Both the position numbers and the translations under genes were made by a program. Shown piece after piece: positions 1 through 6,568 of a DNA stretch of 6,568 nucleotides; the first letter of the stretch is position 1; every line of letters starts with the position of its first letter. The DNA is from Hyphomicrobiales bacterium (GTDB lineage: Bacteria; Pseudomonadota; Alphaproteobacteria; Rhizobiales; Aestuariivirgaceae), in assembly GCA_027030295.1 (NCBI GenBank), contig JALVFB010000411.1, positions 1-6,568 on the forward strand, in the 5' to 3' direction. Below the pieces are notes generated by a model that was not told the DNA's origin, searched no databases, and worked only from the letters and a program-made list of their open reading frames with translations.

Positions 1-516
1 CCGCTCCAGTTCGGCGATGATATCCTCCCGGCGCGGATTGTCCGGATCGATCATGTCGGCATAATCCATCCGAGCATGGGGACGATCCAGCCCCCTCACC
101 CAATCCATGCCGTGCGTTGCGCGCGTGCGCTCGTCGAAGGTCATGCAAGCGGCTTTCCGGAACCCCTCTTCCAGCGCCTGCATGTCCAGTTTGGAAAGAT
201 GCCGCAGCTCATTGGCAGGCGCGCCTTCCAGACGCACATGATACCCTTCCCGCCGCCAAGGATATTCCTCGAGCCGCAACTCGGACAGCCAGTAGGGTTC
301 GCATTTGAGCATCTCGTAAATCTCGACGGGCACCGGCCCATAGTTCATGGCGCGATATTCGGCGCCGAACACCGGACGCCCCACCGCGTTCAACAATTTC
401 CTGTCGGCGAAATAGGCGGTCTTCAGAATGGTGTGAAAGTCCAGCCGCTCGCGCTGGCGGAGCATCCATTGCACCGCCTCGAGCGCCTTTCGCGACTGGA
501 AGCGAAAGTGAATCAT
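1..516 (-). CDS. Panacea/SocA-type (DUF4065) domain protein, C-terminus cut off by the window edge
   Basis: The reading frame stays open from an ATG at 516-514 to base 1, giving 172 residues with no stop, so the C-terminus lies outside. Residues 26-70 carry the Panacea/SocA signature: a helix with Y-F-A-D-R (35-39), then G-R-P-V-F-G (46-51), and A-M-N-Y-G-P-V-P (56-63) leading into E-I-Y-E-M-L-K, the counterpart of the family's H-G-P-V-P segment. Known family role: SocA of Caulobacter is a proteolytic adaptor antitoxin, and Panacea domains neutralise many unrelated toxins, often encoded next door. The tail (about 125-172) is charged and carries no domain I recognise. The start is supported by A-G-G-G-A six bases upstream and a promoter at 558-586. 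The upstream neighbour, a patatin gene, is divergent, so a same-strand partner would have to lie left of base 1. The toxin-antitoxin role is inference; a stand-alone regulator or phage-derived protein is possible. Confidence 0.85.
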   Translation of the reverse strand, partial: MIHFRFQSRKALEAVQWMLRQRERLDFHTILKTAYFADRKLLNAVGRPVFGAEYRAMNYGPVPVEIYEMLKCEPYWLSELRLEEYPWRREGYHVRLEGAPANELRHLSKLDMQALEEGFRKAACMTFDERTRATHGMDWVRGLDRPHARMDYADMIDPDNPRREDIIAELER

Positions 517-522
517 CGGCCA

Positions 523-527
523 TCCCT
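523..527 (-). promoter_or_regulatory. Shine-Dalgarno site of the Panacea-domain gene
   Basis: On the minus strand A-G-G-G-A lies six bases upstream of the ATG at 516-514, a normal ribosome-binding distance. An in-frame GTG farther upstream (570-568) lies upstream of the predicted transcription start, so the ATG at 516 is preferred. Confidence 0.55.
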
Positions 528-557
528 GCCCGCATTCACAAATCCACGGCTGGCGAC

Positions 558-586
558 ACCATAGCTTCACTTCTGTCTTCAGTCAA
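558..586 (-). promoter_or_regulatory. Sigma-70-like promoter reading into the Panacea-domain gene
   Basis: On the minus strand TTGACT (586-581, five of six consensus bases) is followed after exactly 17 bases by TATGGT (563-558, four of six). The expected transcription start is near base 551, an A on this strand, giving a leader of about 35 bases that contains the Shine-Dalgarno site. The elements lie in an AT-richer pocket that contrasts with the surrounding coding DNA. This is motif recognition only; no operator was identified. Confidence 0.55.
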
Positions 587-623
587 GAACAAATTATGAA
601 TATGGAACACAACAAGAAAATGA

Positions 624-652
624 ATGACATCGACGCACACCACGGGTATAAA
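624..652 (+). promoter_or_regulatory. Sigma-70-like promoter of the patatin gene, implying a leaderless mRNA
   Basis: ATGACA (624-629, five of six -35 consensus bases), a 17-base spacer and TATAAA (647-652, five of six -10 bases) predict a transcription start at base 659. That base is the A of an in-frame ATG of the patatin gene. The -10 element is flanked by a short inverted repeat, CGGG (643-646) and CCCG (654-657), which could be incidental. If real, this promoter excludes the longer start at 596, because it lies inside that reading frame. It stands back to back with the promoter of the Panacea gene, the two -35 elements being 37 bases apart. Confidence 0.5.
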
Positions 653-658
653 GCCCGC

Positions 659-1579
659 ATGCAGGACACGGTTCCATATCCCCTCCCGGCGCTGGAGAAA
701 CGGGGAGAAGGCCTGGCCATCGGCCTGGCGCTGGGCGGCGGCGCGGCCAGGGGGCTGGCGCACATCGTGGTGCTGGAGGTGTTCGACGAGCTGGGCCTGC
801 GCCCGGCGATGATCGCGGGGGCTTCCTTTGGCGCCATGGTCGGCGCGGCCTATGCCGCCGGCATGCCCGCCGCCGCCATCCGCGAGCACGCCCTGTCCGT
901 GCTGGGCCACCCCATCCGCGCCGCCCGCCAGCTTTTGCGCGGCGGCGAGACGCGACCGCGCAACCTGCTGAATTTCTCGCTCTCGCGCGGCATGATGCTG
1001 GACGGCGCGGCGTTGCTCGACCTGTTCATGCCGCCCGACCTGCCCGAACGGCTGGAAGACCTGTCCATCCCGCTCCTCATCAGCACCACGGACTTCCACG
1101 CGGCGGAAGAGCACGTCATCACCAGCGGCCCATTGCGCGCGGCGGTGGCCGCCTCCATCGCCATCCCCGGCCTCATCGCCGCGCCGAAAATCGACGACCG
1201 CCTGCTGGTGGATGGCGCCATATCCAACCCCGTGCCCTTCGACCATTTGCAGGCGGCGGGCTGCAAGCCGGTCATCGCCGTGGAGGTGACGGGCCATCCT
1301 GCTGGCCTCGTCCGCGAGGAGCGCAAGCCCGGTCAGACCGAACTCGCGCTGGGCGCCACACAGATCATGCAGCTGAAGATCGCCGAGCTGAAACGCCGCC
1401 TCTCGCCGCCGGAGCTTTGGATCGACCCGCCGCTGGACGCCTACCGCGCCTACGACTTCCTGAAGTGCCGCGAGATTCTGGAACGCGCCGACACCATCCG
1501 CGACGACATCAAGCGCCGCCTGACCGCCCTGCTGGAAGGCGCGGGCCGGGTCATCCCCCTGCCCCCGCCCACCACTTGA
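659..1579 (+). CDS. RssA-like patatin-family phospholipase/esterase
   Basis: Patatin-like serine hydrolase, predicted to cleave acyl esters of (lyso)phospholipids; the true substrate is unknown. Residues are numbered from the longest frame (ATG at 596, 327 aa). The oxyanion-hole loop G-G-G-A-A-R-G is at 47-53, the nucleophile elbow G-A-S-F-G at 75-79 gives catalytic Ser77, and L-V-D-G-A at 204-208 gives Asp206, so the Ser-Asp dyad is intact. No signal peptide or membrane segment is evident, suggesting a cytosolic or peripheral membrane enzyme, as for E. coli RssA. I chose the ATG at 659 (residue 22, 306 aa) because a promoter places +1 exactly there and because residues 1-21 are hydrophilic, not patatin-like, and lack a Shine-Dalgarno site. 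The start at 596 remains possible; codon bias does not separate them. The stop lies six bases from the stop of the convergent ybdK-like gene. Confidence 0.92.
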   Translation: MQDTVPYPLPALEKRGEGLAIGLALGGGAARGLAHIVVLEVFDELGLRPAMIAGASFGAMVGAAYAAGMPAAAIREHALSVLGHPIRAARQLLRGGETRPRNLLNFSLSRGMMLDGAALLDLFMPPDLPERLEDLSIPLLISTTDFHAAEEHVITSGPLRAAVAASIAIPGLIAAPKIDDRLLVDGAISNPVPFDHLQAAGCKPVIAVEVTGHPAGLVREERKPGQTELALGATQIMQLKIAELKRRLSPPELWIDPPLDAYRAYDFLKCREILERADTIRDDIKRRLTALLEGAGRVIPLPPPTT

Positions 1580-1585
1580 ATGGCG

Positions 1586-2722
1586 TCACGTGCCCGCCAC
1601 CGTCTCCTCGATGAGAAACCGCACCACTCCCCGCAGGGCCTCGTGCTCGTCCGCACCCGCCTCCAGCGCCCGATGATAGACCTGGCGCTGCCGTTCGGCG
1701 CTGGTGCCGCGCTCGAGAATGTCCGAGGTCGCCAGCAGCTCCTTCTCGCAGCCCAGCGCCGCCGCGTCCTCGCGCAACAGCTCCTGCAACTCACGCAATA
1801 GCTCCTCGTAGGGCACCAGCTCGCCACGCCCGAAGTCGATCAGCCCCTCCCGCGTGCCATAGCGCTGCGCCCGCCAGCGGTTCTCGTTCACCAGAAAACG
1901 GCCATAGCGCCGCCAGCGCTGATTCCTGCGCCGGAGCCGCCACAGCATGCGCACCAGCGACTGCGTCATGGCGGCGATGGCCACGGCATCGTCCAGCCGC
2001 GTGCACACGTCGCAAATGCGCGATTCCAGCGTCGGAAAACGCGCCGAGGGGCGCAGGTCCCACCACACCTTCGTCGCGTCCTCGATGATGCCGGCGTGCA
2101 CCAGCACATCCACGGCGCGCGTATATTCCCCCCAGCTCTCGAACTCCGGCGGCAGGCCGGTGCGCGGCAGGGTGTCGAACACCGTCAGCCGATAGCTCTG
2201 CAATCCCATGTCGCGCCCCTGCCAGAAAGGCGAGGAGGTGGACAGCGCCAGCAGGTGCGGCAGGAAATAGGGCAACTGGTTGAACAGGTCGATGCGCAGG
2301 TCTTCGTCTTCCACGCCCACGTGCACGTGCATGCCGCAGATGAGCAGCCGCCGCCCCACGCCCGCGAGATCCTCCGCCAGTTGCAGATAGCGCTCCTTCG
2401 GCGTGAATTGCATGCGCGACCAGTCGGCGAACGGATGCGTGGAGGCCGCGATCAGCGCCAGCCCGTGCTCGCCTGCGATGCGCGCCAGCACCCGGCGCAG
2501 CTTGGCCAGCTCCGCGCGCGCCTCGCCCACGGTGCGGCACACGGAGGTTTCCACCTCGATCTGGCATTGCAGGAATTCCGGCGAGACATGCCCTTGAAGC
2601 TCCCGCTCCGCCTGCTCCATCAACCCGGCGGGCGCCTCTTCCACCAGGTCGAGCGTCTCCGCGTCCACCAGCAGGTATTCTTCCTCGATGCCAATGGTCA
2701 GCGACGGATCGGATATGGGCAT
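1586..2722 (-). CDS. ybdK: YbdK-type carboxylate-amine ligase (glutamate-cysteine ligase 2 family)
   Basis: This 378-residue protein has the glutamine-synthetase-fold ATP-dependent ligase pattern of the GCS2/YbdK family, close to the family's usual 370 or so. Visible motifs: G-I-E-E-E-Y (11-16), the N-terminal acidic strand that in this fold binds metal-ATP; Q-I-E-V-E-T (54-59); T-H-P-F (95-98); H-V-H-V-G-V (132-137); W-W-D-L-R-P-S (220-226) followed by E-S-R-I-C-D (233-238); and N-R-W-R-A-Q-R-Y-G (281-289). E. coli YbdK has weak glutamate-cysteine ligase activity in vitro, and its physiological substrate is unsettled, so glutathione synthesis should not be assumed. The enzyme is predicted cytosolic. 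The ATG at 2722 puts the first conserved motif at residue 11; a GGA about nine bases upstream is a modest ribosome site. It lies 91 bases after trkA on the same strand, with no clear promoter or terminator between them. Confidence 0.9.
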   Translation of the reverse strand: MPISDPSLTIGIEEEYLLVDAETLDLVEEAPAGLMEQAERELQGHVSPEFLQCQIEVETSVCRTVGEARAELAKLRRVLARIAGEHGLALIAASTHPFADWSRMQFTPKERYLQLAEDLAGVGRRLLICGMHVHVGVEDEDLRIDLFNQLPYFLPHLLALSTSSPFWQGRDMGLQSYRLTVFDTLPRTGLPPEFESWGEYTRAVDVLVHAGIIEDATKVWWDLRPSARFPTLESRICDVCTRLDDAVAIAAMTQSLVRMLWRLRRRNQRWRRYGRFLVNENRWRAQRYGTREGLIDFGRGELVPYEELLRELQELLREDAAALGCEKELLATSDILERGTSAERQRQVYHRALEAGADEHEALRGVVRFLIEETVAGT

Positions 2723-2813
2723 GGGCGCGGTTCCGGGCTTGATTCACTGCTCGAAGAATGGCGGGAAAGAAGCGTTTCCGCAAGTATTTGCGTCAGAGGC
2801 CGGAAAGTCCGCC

Positions 2814-4199
2814 TCAGAAATACTCCAGCGACACCCGGAACAGCTTCGCCACGTCGTCGCGATGATCCGCCTGCGCGAACAGGATCACGTCATCACCGGG
2901 CTGCAACTCCGTGTCCCCCGTGGCCCGGATCAGCTCCTCGCCGCGCACCACCAGGCCGATGCGCACCCCGGCCGGAATTTCCGCCTCGCGCAGCTTCTTG
3001 CCGACGATGGGCGCGGTGTTCAGCACCTCCGCCTCGATGATCTCGCCGGCGTCGGAAAACACCGGATAGACGCGCCGCAGAAAGCCGCCGCGGGCATATT
3101 GCAGGATGGTGGAGACGGTGACCGCCCTGGGGTCGATCCACGAATCCACCCCCAATGGCGCCGCCAGCGCCGCCGAATCCAGCGTCGAAACCAGGCTCAT
3201 GGTGCGCCGCGCCCCCTGCTGCCGCGCCAGCAGGGCGGAAAGCAGGTTCACCTTGTCGTCGTTGGTCAGCGCCAGATACAGGTCGGCGCGCCCGATCTCC
3301 GCCTCTTCAAGCACCTCCGCGTCCAGCGCCGATCCGTGCAGCACCACCACCTCGCCCACCGGCCCCAGCTCATCCGCCGCCAGCTCCGCCCGTTTGCGCT
3401 CCTGCTCCACCATCCACACCCGCACCCCGGCGGTTTCCTTCAGCAGCCGTTGCGCCACGTAGCGCCCCACGTTGCCGGCGCCGGCGATGACGATATGACG
3501 CGCCGCCTCCTGCTCGTGCCCCAGGATGTGCAGCACCCTGGCGGCGCTGTCGGTGGCGGTGATGACATAGATGAAATCCCCCGCCATCAGCTCGTCCTGC
3601 GCATGGGGAATGAGCACCTTTCCCTCGCGGCGAATGGCCACCACCACCGCCGTCAGATCGGGAAACAGCGCGGTGAGCTGCGAAAGCGGCGTGTCCAGCA
3701 CCGGGCAGTCCTCGTCCAGCTGCACCCCCAGCGCCACCACCTTGCGCGAAGCGAAGTGCACCACGTCCTGCGCGCCCGGATGCGACACCCGGTCGATGAC
3801 CATGTCGCCCACCGCCACCTCCGGCGAGATGACCAGATCCACCGCCAGGTTCTCGCGCGCGAACAGGGCGCGGTATTGCGGTTGCAGATAGCTGCGCGCC
3901 CGCACCCGCGCGATGCGCATGTTCACCTGAAACAGCGCGTCGGCGATCTTGCAGGCCACCATGTTCACTTCGTCGGCATGGGTGACGGCGATGAGCATTT
4001 CCGCATCGGCGATGCCCGCCTGCTCCAGCACGTCCGGATGCGCCGCGTGACCCACCACGCCCTGCACGTCCAGCTCGTCGGAAATGATGCGCACCAGATT
4101 GGGCGAGACGTCGATGACGGTCACGTCATTGCCTTCCGCCGACAACCGGCGAACGATGCCGCGCCCCACCTGCCCCGCGCCACAAACGATTATCTTCAT
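2814..4199 (-). CDS. trkA: Trk system potassium uptake regulatory protein TrkA
   Basis: TrkA is the cytosolic nucleotide-binding subunit that gates the TrkH/TrkG potassium channel. The 461 residues match the family's usual length (458 in E. coli) and show the duplicated RCK layout: RCK-N at about 1-120 with the dinucleotide loop G-A-G-Q-V-G (7-12) and Asp30 closing strand two; RCK-C at about 140-225; a second RCK-N at about 235-350 with G-A-G-N-V-G (240-245) and Glu265; and a second RCK-C at about 375-455. Both nucleotide loops are intact. The start M-K-I-I-V-C-G-A-G matches the family N-terminus. No good Shine-Dalgarno site lies at normal distance; a strong-looking AAAGGGGAGG (4236-4227) is 27 bases away. 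trkH is not in the window, nor are the ntrYX or hfq genes that often adjoin trkA in alphaproteobacteria. Confidence 0.96.
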   Translation of the reverse strand: MKIIVCGAGQVGRGIVRRLSAEGNDVTVIDVSPNLVRIISDELDVQGVVGHAAHPDVLEQAGIADAEMLIAVTHADEVNMVACKIADALFQVNMRIARVRARSYLQPQYRALFARENLAVDLVISPEVAVGDMVIDRVSHPGAQDVVHFASRKVVALGVQLDEDCPVLDTPLSQLTALFPDLTAVVVAIRREGKVLIPHAQDELMAGDFIYVITATDSAARVLHILGHEQEAARHIVIAGAGNVGRYVAQRLLKETAGVRVWMVEQERKRAELAADELGPVGEVVVLHGSALDAEVLEEAEIGRADLYLALTNDDKVNLLSALLARQQGARRTMSLVSTLDSAALAAPLGVDSWIDPRAVTVSTILQYARGGFLRRVYPVFSDAGEIIEAEVLNTAPIVGKKLREAEIPAGVRIGLVVRGEELIRATGDTELQPGDDVILFAQADHRDDVAKLFRVSLEYF

Positions 4200-4302
4200 G
4201 CAGCAGGCAACCGCCGCGGACGGCAGCCTCCCCTTTCAACGCCAAAAATCGATCGGGAGATTGGCAGATGCGCATGGCGCAAGGCAAGAGCCAACGCTCA
4301 TT
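4200..4302 (-). other. Gap between the Sel1-repeat gene and trkA
   Basis: These 103 bases lie between two minus-strand genes. I see no convincing promoter pair and no GC-rich hairpin followed by a T-run. They contain a small inverted repeat TGCGC-CAT-GCGCA (about 4280-4268), a run of five Ts (minus strand, about 4248-4244) without a strong stem before it, and the purine-rich AAAGGGGAGG (4236-4227) noted under trkA. Transcription could continue from the Sel1 gene into trkA, but the sequence does not prove it. Confidence 0.4.
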
Positions 4303-5292
4303 TCATTGTTCAGGCGCCGGCGAGACGGCGCCCATGGCCGCCGCCGGCCGTGTGGGTAACGGCGCCGCCTGCGCCGAAGGCAACGCCGAACGCACACGGC
4401 GCAACCGCATATAGGTCGCCAGAAAATGATCGGCCAGCTGCGCCGCCTGCTGATTCTGATCGGCGGCCAGCCCGGCTTTCGGCGGCGCCATGTTCTCGAA
4501 CACCGCGGGGCCACGCAGACGCAGGGAAATGATGCGCCATGCTTCCGCCGCCACCGGATCGGGCTTCAGCACGCCGGGGATGCCCCGCGACGCCAGTTGC
4601 GAGAGCGCCGCCGCCGCCGGCGCGTGTCCGGCCATGGCCGCCCGCTTCAGCCAGCCCACGACCCAGCGCCGGCGCGCGATGCGCCCCTTGCTGGCCAGCG
4701 CCACCATGGCCATGCCATAGAAGGCGCCTGCATGATTATGCGCCGCCGCAATGTTGTAGAGCCGGAAGGCCCGACGCAGATCCTGGTGCTTCTTCTTGCG
4801 CCCGACACCGGTGCGATAATAGTCCGCCACCCGCACCAGCGCGTCCACGCTCAGCATCAGCCGCCGCAGATCGCGCTCGTCCGAATCGTAACGCTTCGCC
4901 AGCGCCCGGTAATAGCGGAAGGCCCTCTCATGATCCACCTTGCCGCCGCGCCCGGTGCTGTAGAGATAGCCGAGATACCATCCGGCCAGCACTTCACCCT
5001 TGTCGAAGGCCTGTGCGAACAGCTTCCGCGCCAGAGCATAATCGCCGGCGCGCCAGGCCGCGCGCCCCTTGCGCATCAGCGCGACGCCGGCCTCCTGGTT
5101 CGGCGCGCGCCTCTGCGGCATTCGCCGCGCCGGGGCATAGCTGTGAAACTGCCGCAGCAGATCCAGCCCCGGCCCGTCGCCCCCGTCCTGCGCGAGGGCG
5201 GGCGCCGGCGCGGCCGCCAAAAGCGACAGCGCCAGGGCCGCCCCCAGGACGGCCGCGCCGGCAATGCGCCATGTGCCCTCAGATGTCCGCAT
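4303..5292 (-). CDS. Secreted Sel1-like (TPR-type) repeat protein
   Basis: The 329-residue protein begins with a classical Sec signal peptide: a short charged start, a hydrophobic Ala/Leu core at about 11-30, and A-L-A (32-34) before Q35, so mature protein is predicted in the periplasm. Residues about 68-260 form degenerate Sel1/TPR-like helix pairs: [10 protein letters not shown] with [10 protein letters not shown] (about 79-114), A-D-Y-Y-R-T-G-V-G (156-164) with A-F-R-L-Y-N-I-A-A (175-183), and [13 protein letters not shown] (214-226). Such repeats are protein-binding scaffolds; no partner or catalytic domain is visible. The tail (about 301-329) is Ala/Pro-rich and probably disordered. The ATG at 5292 lies inside the end of ilvD, a 14-base overlap, with AGGGAG at 5310-5305 upstream, consistent with translational coupling. 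The exact role is unknown to me. Confidence 0.83.
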   Translation of the reverse strand: MRTSEGTWRIAGAAVLGAALALSLLAAAPAPALAQDGGDGPGLDLLRQFHSYAPARRMPQRRAPNQEAGVALMRKGRAAWRAGDYALARKLFAQAFDKGEVLAGWYLGYLYSTGRGGKVDHERAFRYYRALAKRYDSDERDLRRLMLSVDALVRVADYYRTGVGRKKKHQDLRRAFRLYNIAAAHNHAGAFYGMAMVALASKGRIARRRWVVGWLKRAAMAGHAPAAAALSQLASRGIPGVLKPDPVAAEAWRIISLRLRGPAVFENMAPPKAGLAADQNQQAAQLADHFLATYMRLRRVRSALPSAQAAPLPTRPAAAMGAVSPAPEQ

Positions 5293-6568
5293 AGACGCGT
5301 TTCTCTCCCTTCTTGCCCGGATGGGTCACCGCGCCATGACGGGCGGAGCCGACGAGCTGGGCGTATTTCCACAGGGCGCCGGAGCCGAAGTTCTCCTCGC
5401 GCGGCGTCCACTCCTTGCGCCGCCGCTCGAGCTCCTCGTCGGAAAGCTCCACCTCGATGGTGCCGGCCACCGCGTCCAGGATGATGATGTCGCCATCGCG
5501 GATAAGCCCGATGGGCCCGCCCGCCGCCGCCTCCGGCGACACGTGCCCGACGCAGAAGCCGCGCGTGGCGCCGGAGAAGCGTCCGTCGGTGATCAGCGCC
5601 ACCTTGTCGCCCATGCCCTGGCCATAGAGCGCCGCGGTGGTGGCCAGCATCTCGCGCATGCCCGGCCCGCCCTTCGGCCCCTCGTAGCGGATCACCAGCA
5701 CGTCGCCCTCGTTGTATTGGCGGTTGGTGACGGCCTCGAAGCACTCCTCCTCGGTGTCGAAGCAGCGCGCCGGGCCGCGGAACTTCAGATGGCTCATGCC
5801 CGCCACCTTCACGATGGCCCCGTCCGGCGCCAGGTTGCCCTTGAGCACCTTCACGCCGCCGGTGGGCGAGATCGGGTCGGAGGCCGGGCGCACCACGTCC
5901 TGCTCGTCGTTCCACTGCACCTTCGCCAGGTTCTCGGCCATGGTGCGGCCGGTCACCGTCAGGCAGTCGCCGTGCAGGTAGCCTTCCTCCAGCAGCGTCT
6001 TCATCAGCAGCGGAATGCCGCCGGCCTCGAACATGTCCTTGGCCACGTATTTGCCGCCGGGCTTCAGATCGGCGATGTAGGGCGTGCGCTCGAAGATGCG
6101 CCCCACGTCGAAGATGTCGAACTCGATGCCGCACTCGTGCGCGATGGCCGGCAGGTGCAGCGCCGCGTTGGTGGAGCCGCCGGAGGCCGCCACCACGGCC
6201 GCCGCGTTTTCCAGCGCCTCGCGGGTGACGATGTCGCGCGGGCGGATGTTTTCGGCCAGCAGGTGCATCACCGCCTCGCCGGCCGCGAAACACAGCTGAT
6301 CGCGCATTTCATAGGGCGCCGGCGCGCCGCAGGAATAGGGCAGCGCCAGGCCGATGGCCTCGGCCACCGTGGCCATGGTGTTGGCCGTGAACTGCGCGCC
6401 GCAGGAGCCGGCGGAGGGGCAGGCGTTGTGCTCCAGCTCATCGAGGTCTTCATCGGACATGGCGCCGACGGAATGCTTGCCCACGGCCTCGAACACGTCC
6501 TGCACCGTCACCGGCTTGCCCCGGAAGACACCCGGCAGGATGGAGCCGCCATAGATGAACACGCTGGG
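5279..6568 (-). CDS. ilvD: Dihydroxy-acid dehydratase IlvD, N-terminus cut off by the window edge
   Basis: IlvD dehydrates 2,3-dihydroxyisovalerate and 2,3-dihydroxy-3-methylvalerate to the 2-keto acids of valine/leucine/pantothenate and isoleucine synthesis, using an Fe-S cluster and Mg2+ in the cytosol. The visible 429 residues cover about the last three quarters of a protein of roughly 574. They include Y-G-G-S-I-L-P-G at the start; [10 protein letters not shown] followed by T-A-N-T-M, whose SCG cysteine (codon 6403-6401) corresponds to a conserved cluster ligand; [20 protein letters not shown]; and the family signature [12 protein letters not shown] with its catalytic serine (codon 5575-5573). 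The GTG at 6562-6560 is an internal Val in P-S-V-F-I-Y-G-G, not a start; the frame continues to the edge. The N-terminal C-D-K-x-x-P-G motif and other cluster ligands are outside the window. The stop overlaps the Sel1-repeat gene. Confidence 0.97.
   Translation of the reverse strand, partial: PSVFIYGGSILPGVFRGKPVTVQDVFEAVGKHSVGAMSDEDLDELEHNACPSAGSCGAQFTANTMATVAEAIGLALPYSCGAPAPYEMRDQLCFAAGEAVMHLLAENIRPRDIVTREALENAAAVVAASGGSTNAALHLPAIAHECGIEFDIFDVGRIFERTPYIADLKPGGKYVAKDMFEAGGIPLLMKTLLEEGYLHGDCLTVTGRTMAENLAKVQWNDEQDVVRPASDPISPTGGVKVLKGNLAPDGAIVKVAGMSHLKFRGPARCFDTEEECFEAVTNRQYNEGDVLVIRYEGPKGGPGMREMLATTAALYGQGMGDKVALITDGRFSGATRGFCVGHVSPEAAAGGPIGLIRDGDIIILDAVAGTIEVELSDEELERRRKEWTPREENFGSGALWKYAQLVGSARHGAVTHPGKKGEKRVYADI

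Noticed and set aside
76..564. Plus-strand open frame of 162 codons at the left end
   Set aside because: It is antisense to the Panacea-domain gene, has no recognised domain and covers the minus-strand promoter.
536..1297. Minus-strand open frame of 253 codons opposite the patatin gene
   Set aside because: Its translation is His/Gln/Arg-rich low-complexity sequence, and the opposite strand carries intact patatin catalytic motifs.
1..1579. Panacea gene plus patatin as an anti-phage (CBASS-like) or toxin-antitoxin pair
   Set aside because: The genes are divergent with separate promoters, no nucleotide cyclase is present, and the patatin looks like the ordinary RssA group. The idea is not supported without flanking sequence.
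2723..2813. Possible terminator or promoter between trkA and the ybdK-like gene
   Set aside because: The small inverted repeats (CGGA-CTT-TCCG and GCG-GAAA-CGC) have short stems and no T-run. The best promoter pair (TTGCGG, 17 bases, CATTCT) matches only three of six in each hexamer.
4236..4301. 21-codon minus-strand ORF starting two bases after the Sel1-gene stop
   Set aside because: It has no Shine-Dalgarno site, no recognisable motif and no supporting evidence beyond an ATG near a stop codon; too short to call.
2688..4532. Plus-strand open frame of 614 codons spanning trkA and its flanks
   Set aside because: It is antisense to trkA and parts of its neighbours. Its translation is His/Arg/Gln-rich with no recognisable domain, as expected from GC-biased third positions of the genuine minus-strand genes.
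5076..6293. Minus-strand open frame of 405 codons overlapping ilvD and the Sel1-repeat gene
   Set aside because: It is another frame of ilvD, with an Arg/Gly/Ala-rich translation. The IlvD frame has all the expected family motifs over the same bases.
6560..6562. GTG as a start codon for ilvD
   Set aside because: It encodes an internal conserved Val in P-S-V-F-I-Y-G-G; the frame continues to the window edge and well over 100 N-terminal residues of the family are missing.

Overview
This GC-rich window (about two thirds G+C by eye) reads as a chromosomal segment from an alphaproteobacterium. The main support is the IlvD fragment, whose sequence and C-terminus (ending Y-A-D-I) match the roughly 574-residue alphaproteobacterial type as I remember it. 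Genus cannot be set from the sequence.

Layout, left to right. (1) A minus-strand gene runs off the left edge (1-516) and encodes a Panacea/SocA-type (DUF4065) domain protein, the antitoxin half of many toxin-antitoxin pairs. (2) An AT-richer divergent promoter region (about 517-658) has a convincing sigma-70-like promoter in each direction. (3) A plus-strand RssA-like patatin phospholipase (659-1579, possibly from 596) ends tail to tail with the next gene, with only 6 bases between the stops. (4) Four minus-strand genes follow and are transcribed from right to left in the order ilvD, Sel1-repeat protein, trkA, ybdK-like. ilvD (5279-6568) lacks its N-terminus at the right edge. It overlaps the secreted Sel1-repeat gene (4303-5292) by 14 bases. 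After a 103-base gap comes trkA (2814-4199), and after a 91-base gap a YbdK-type carboxylate-amine ligase (1586-2722).

Functionally the minus-strand block mixes branched-chain amino acid synthesis (IlvD), a predicted periplasmic Sel1 scaffold protein, potassium uptake regulation (TrkA) and a glutamate-cysteine-ligase-like enzyme (YbdK family). No strong promoter or terminator is visible in the two gaps, so read-through is possible but unproven. The left end is the only accessory-looking part: the Panacea protein may belong to a toxin-antitoxin locus whose toxin would lie beyond base 1.

No RNA gene, insertion sequence, CRISPR array, attachment site or long repeat was seen. Apart from the divergent promoter region, no gene-free stretch exceeds about 100 bases. 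The window is mostly ordinary; the observations most worth following are the truncated Panacea gene and the paired divergent promoters, one of which implies a leaderless patatin mRNA.
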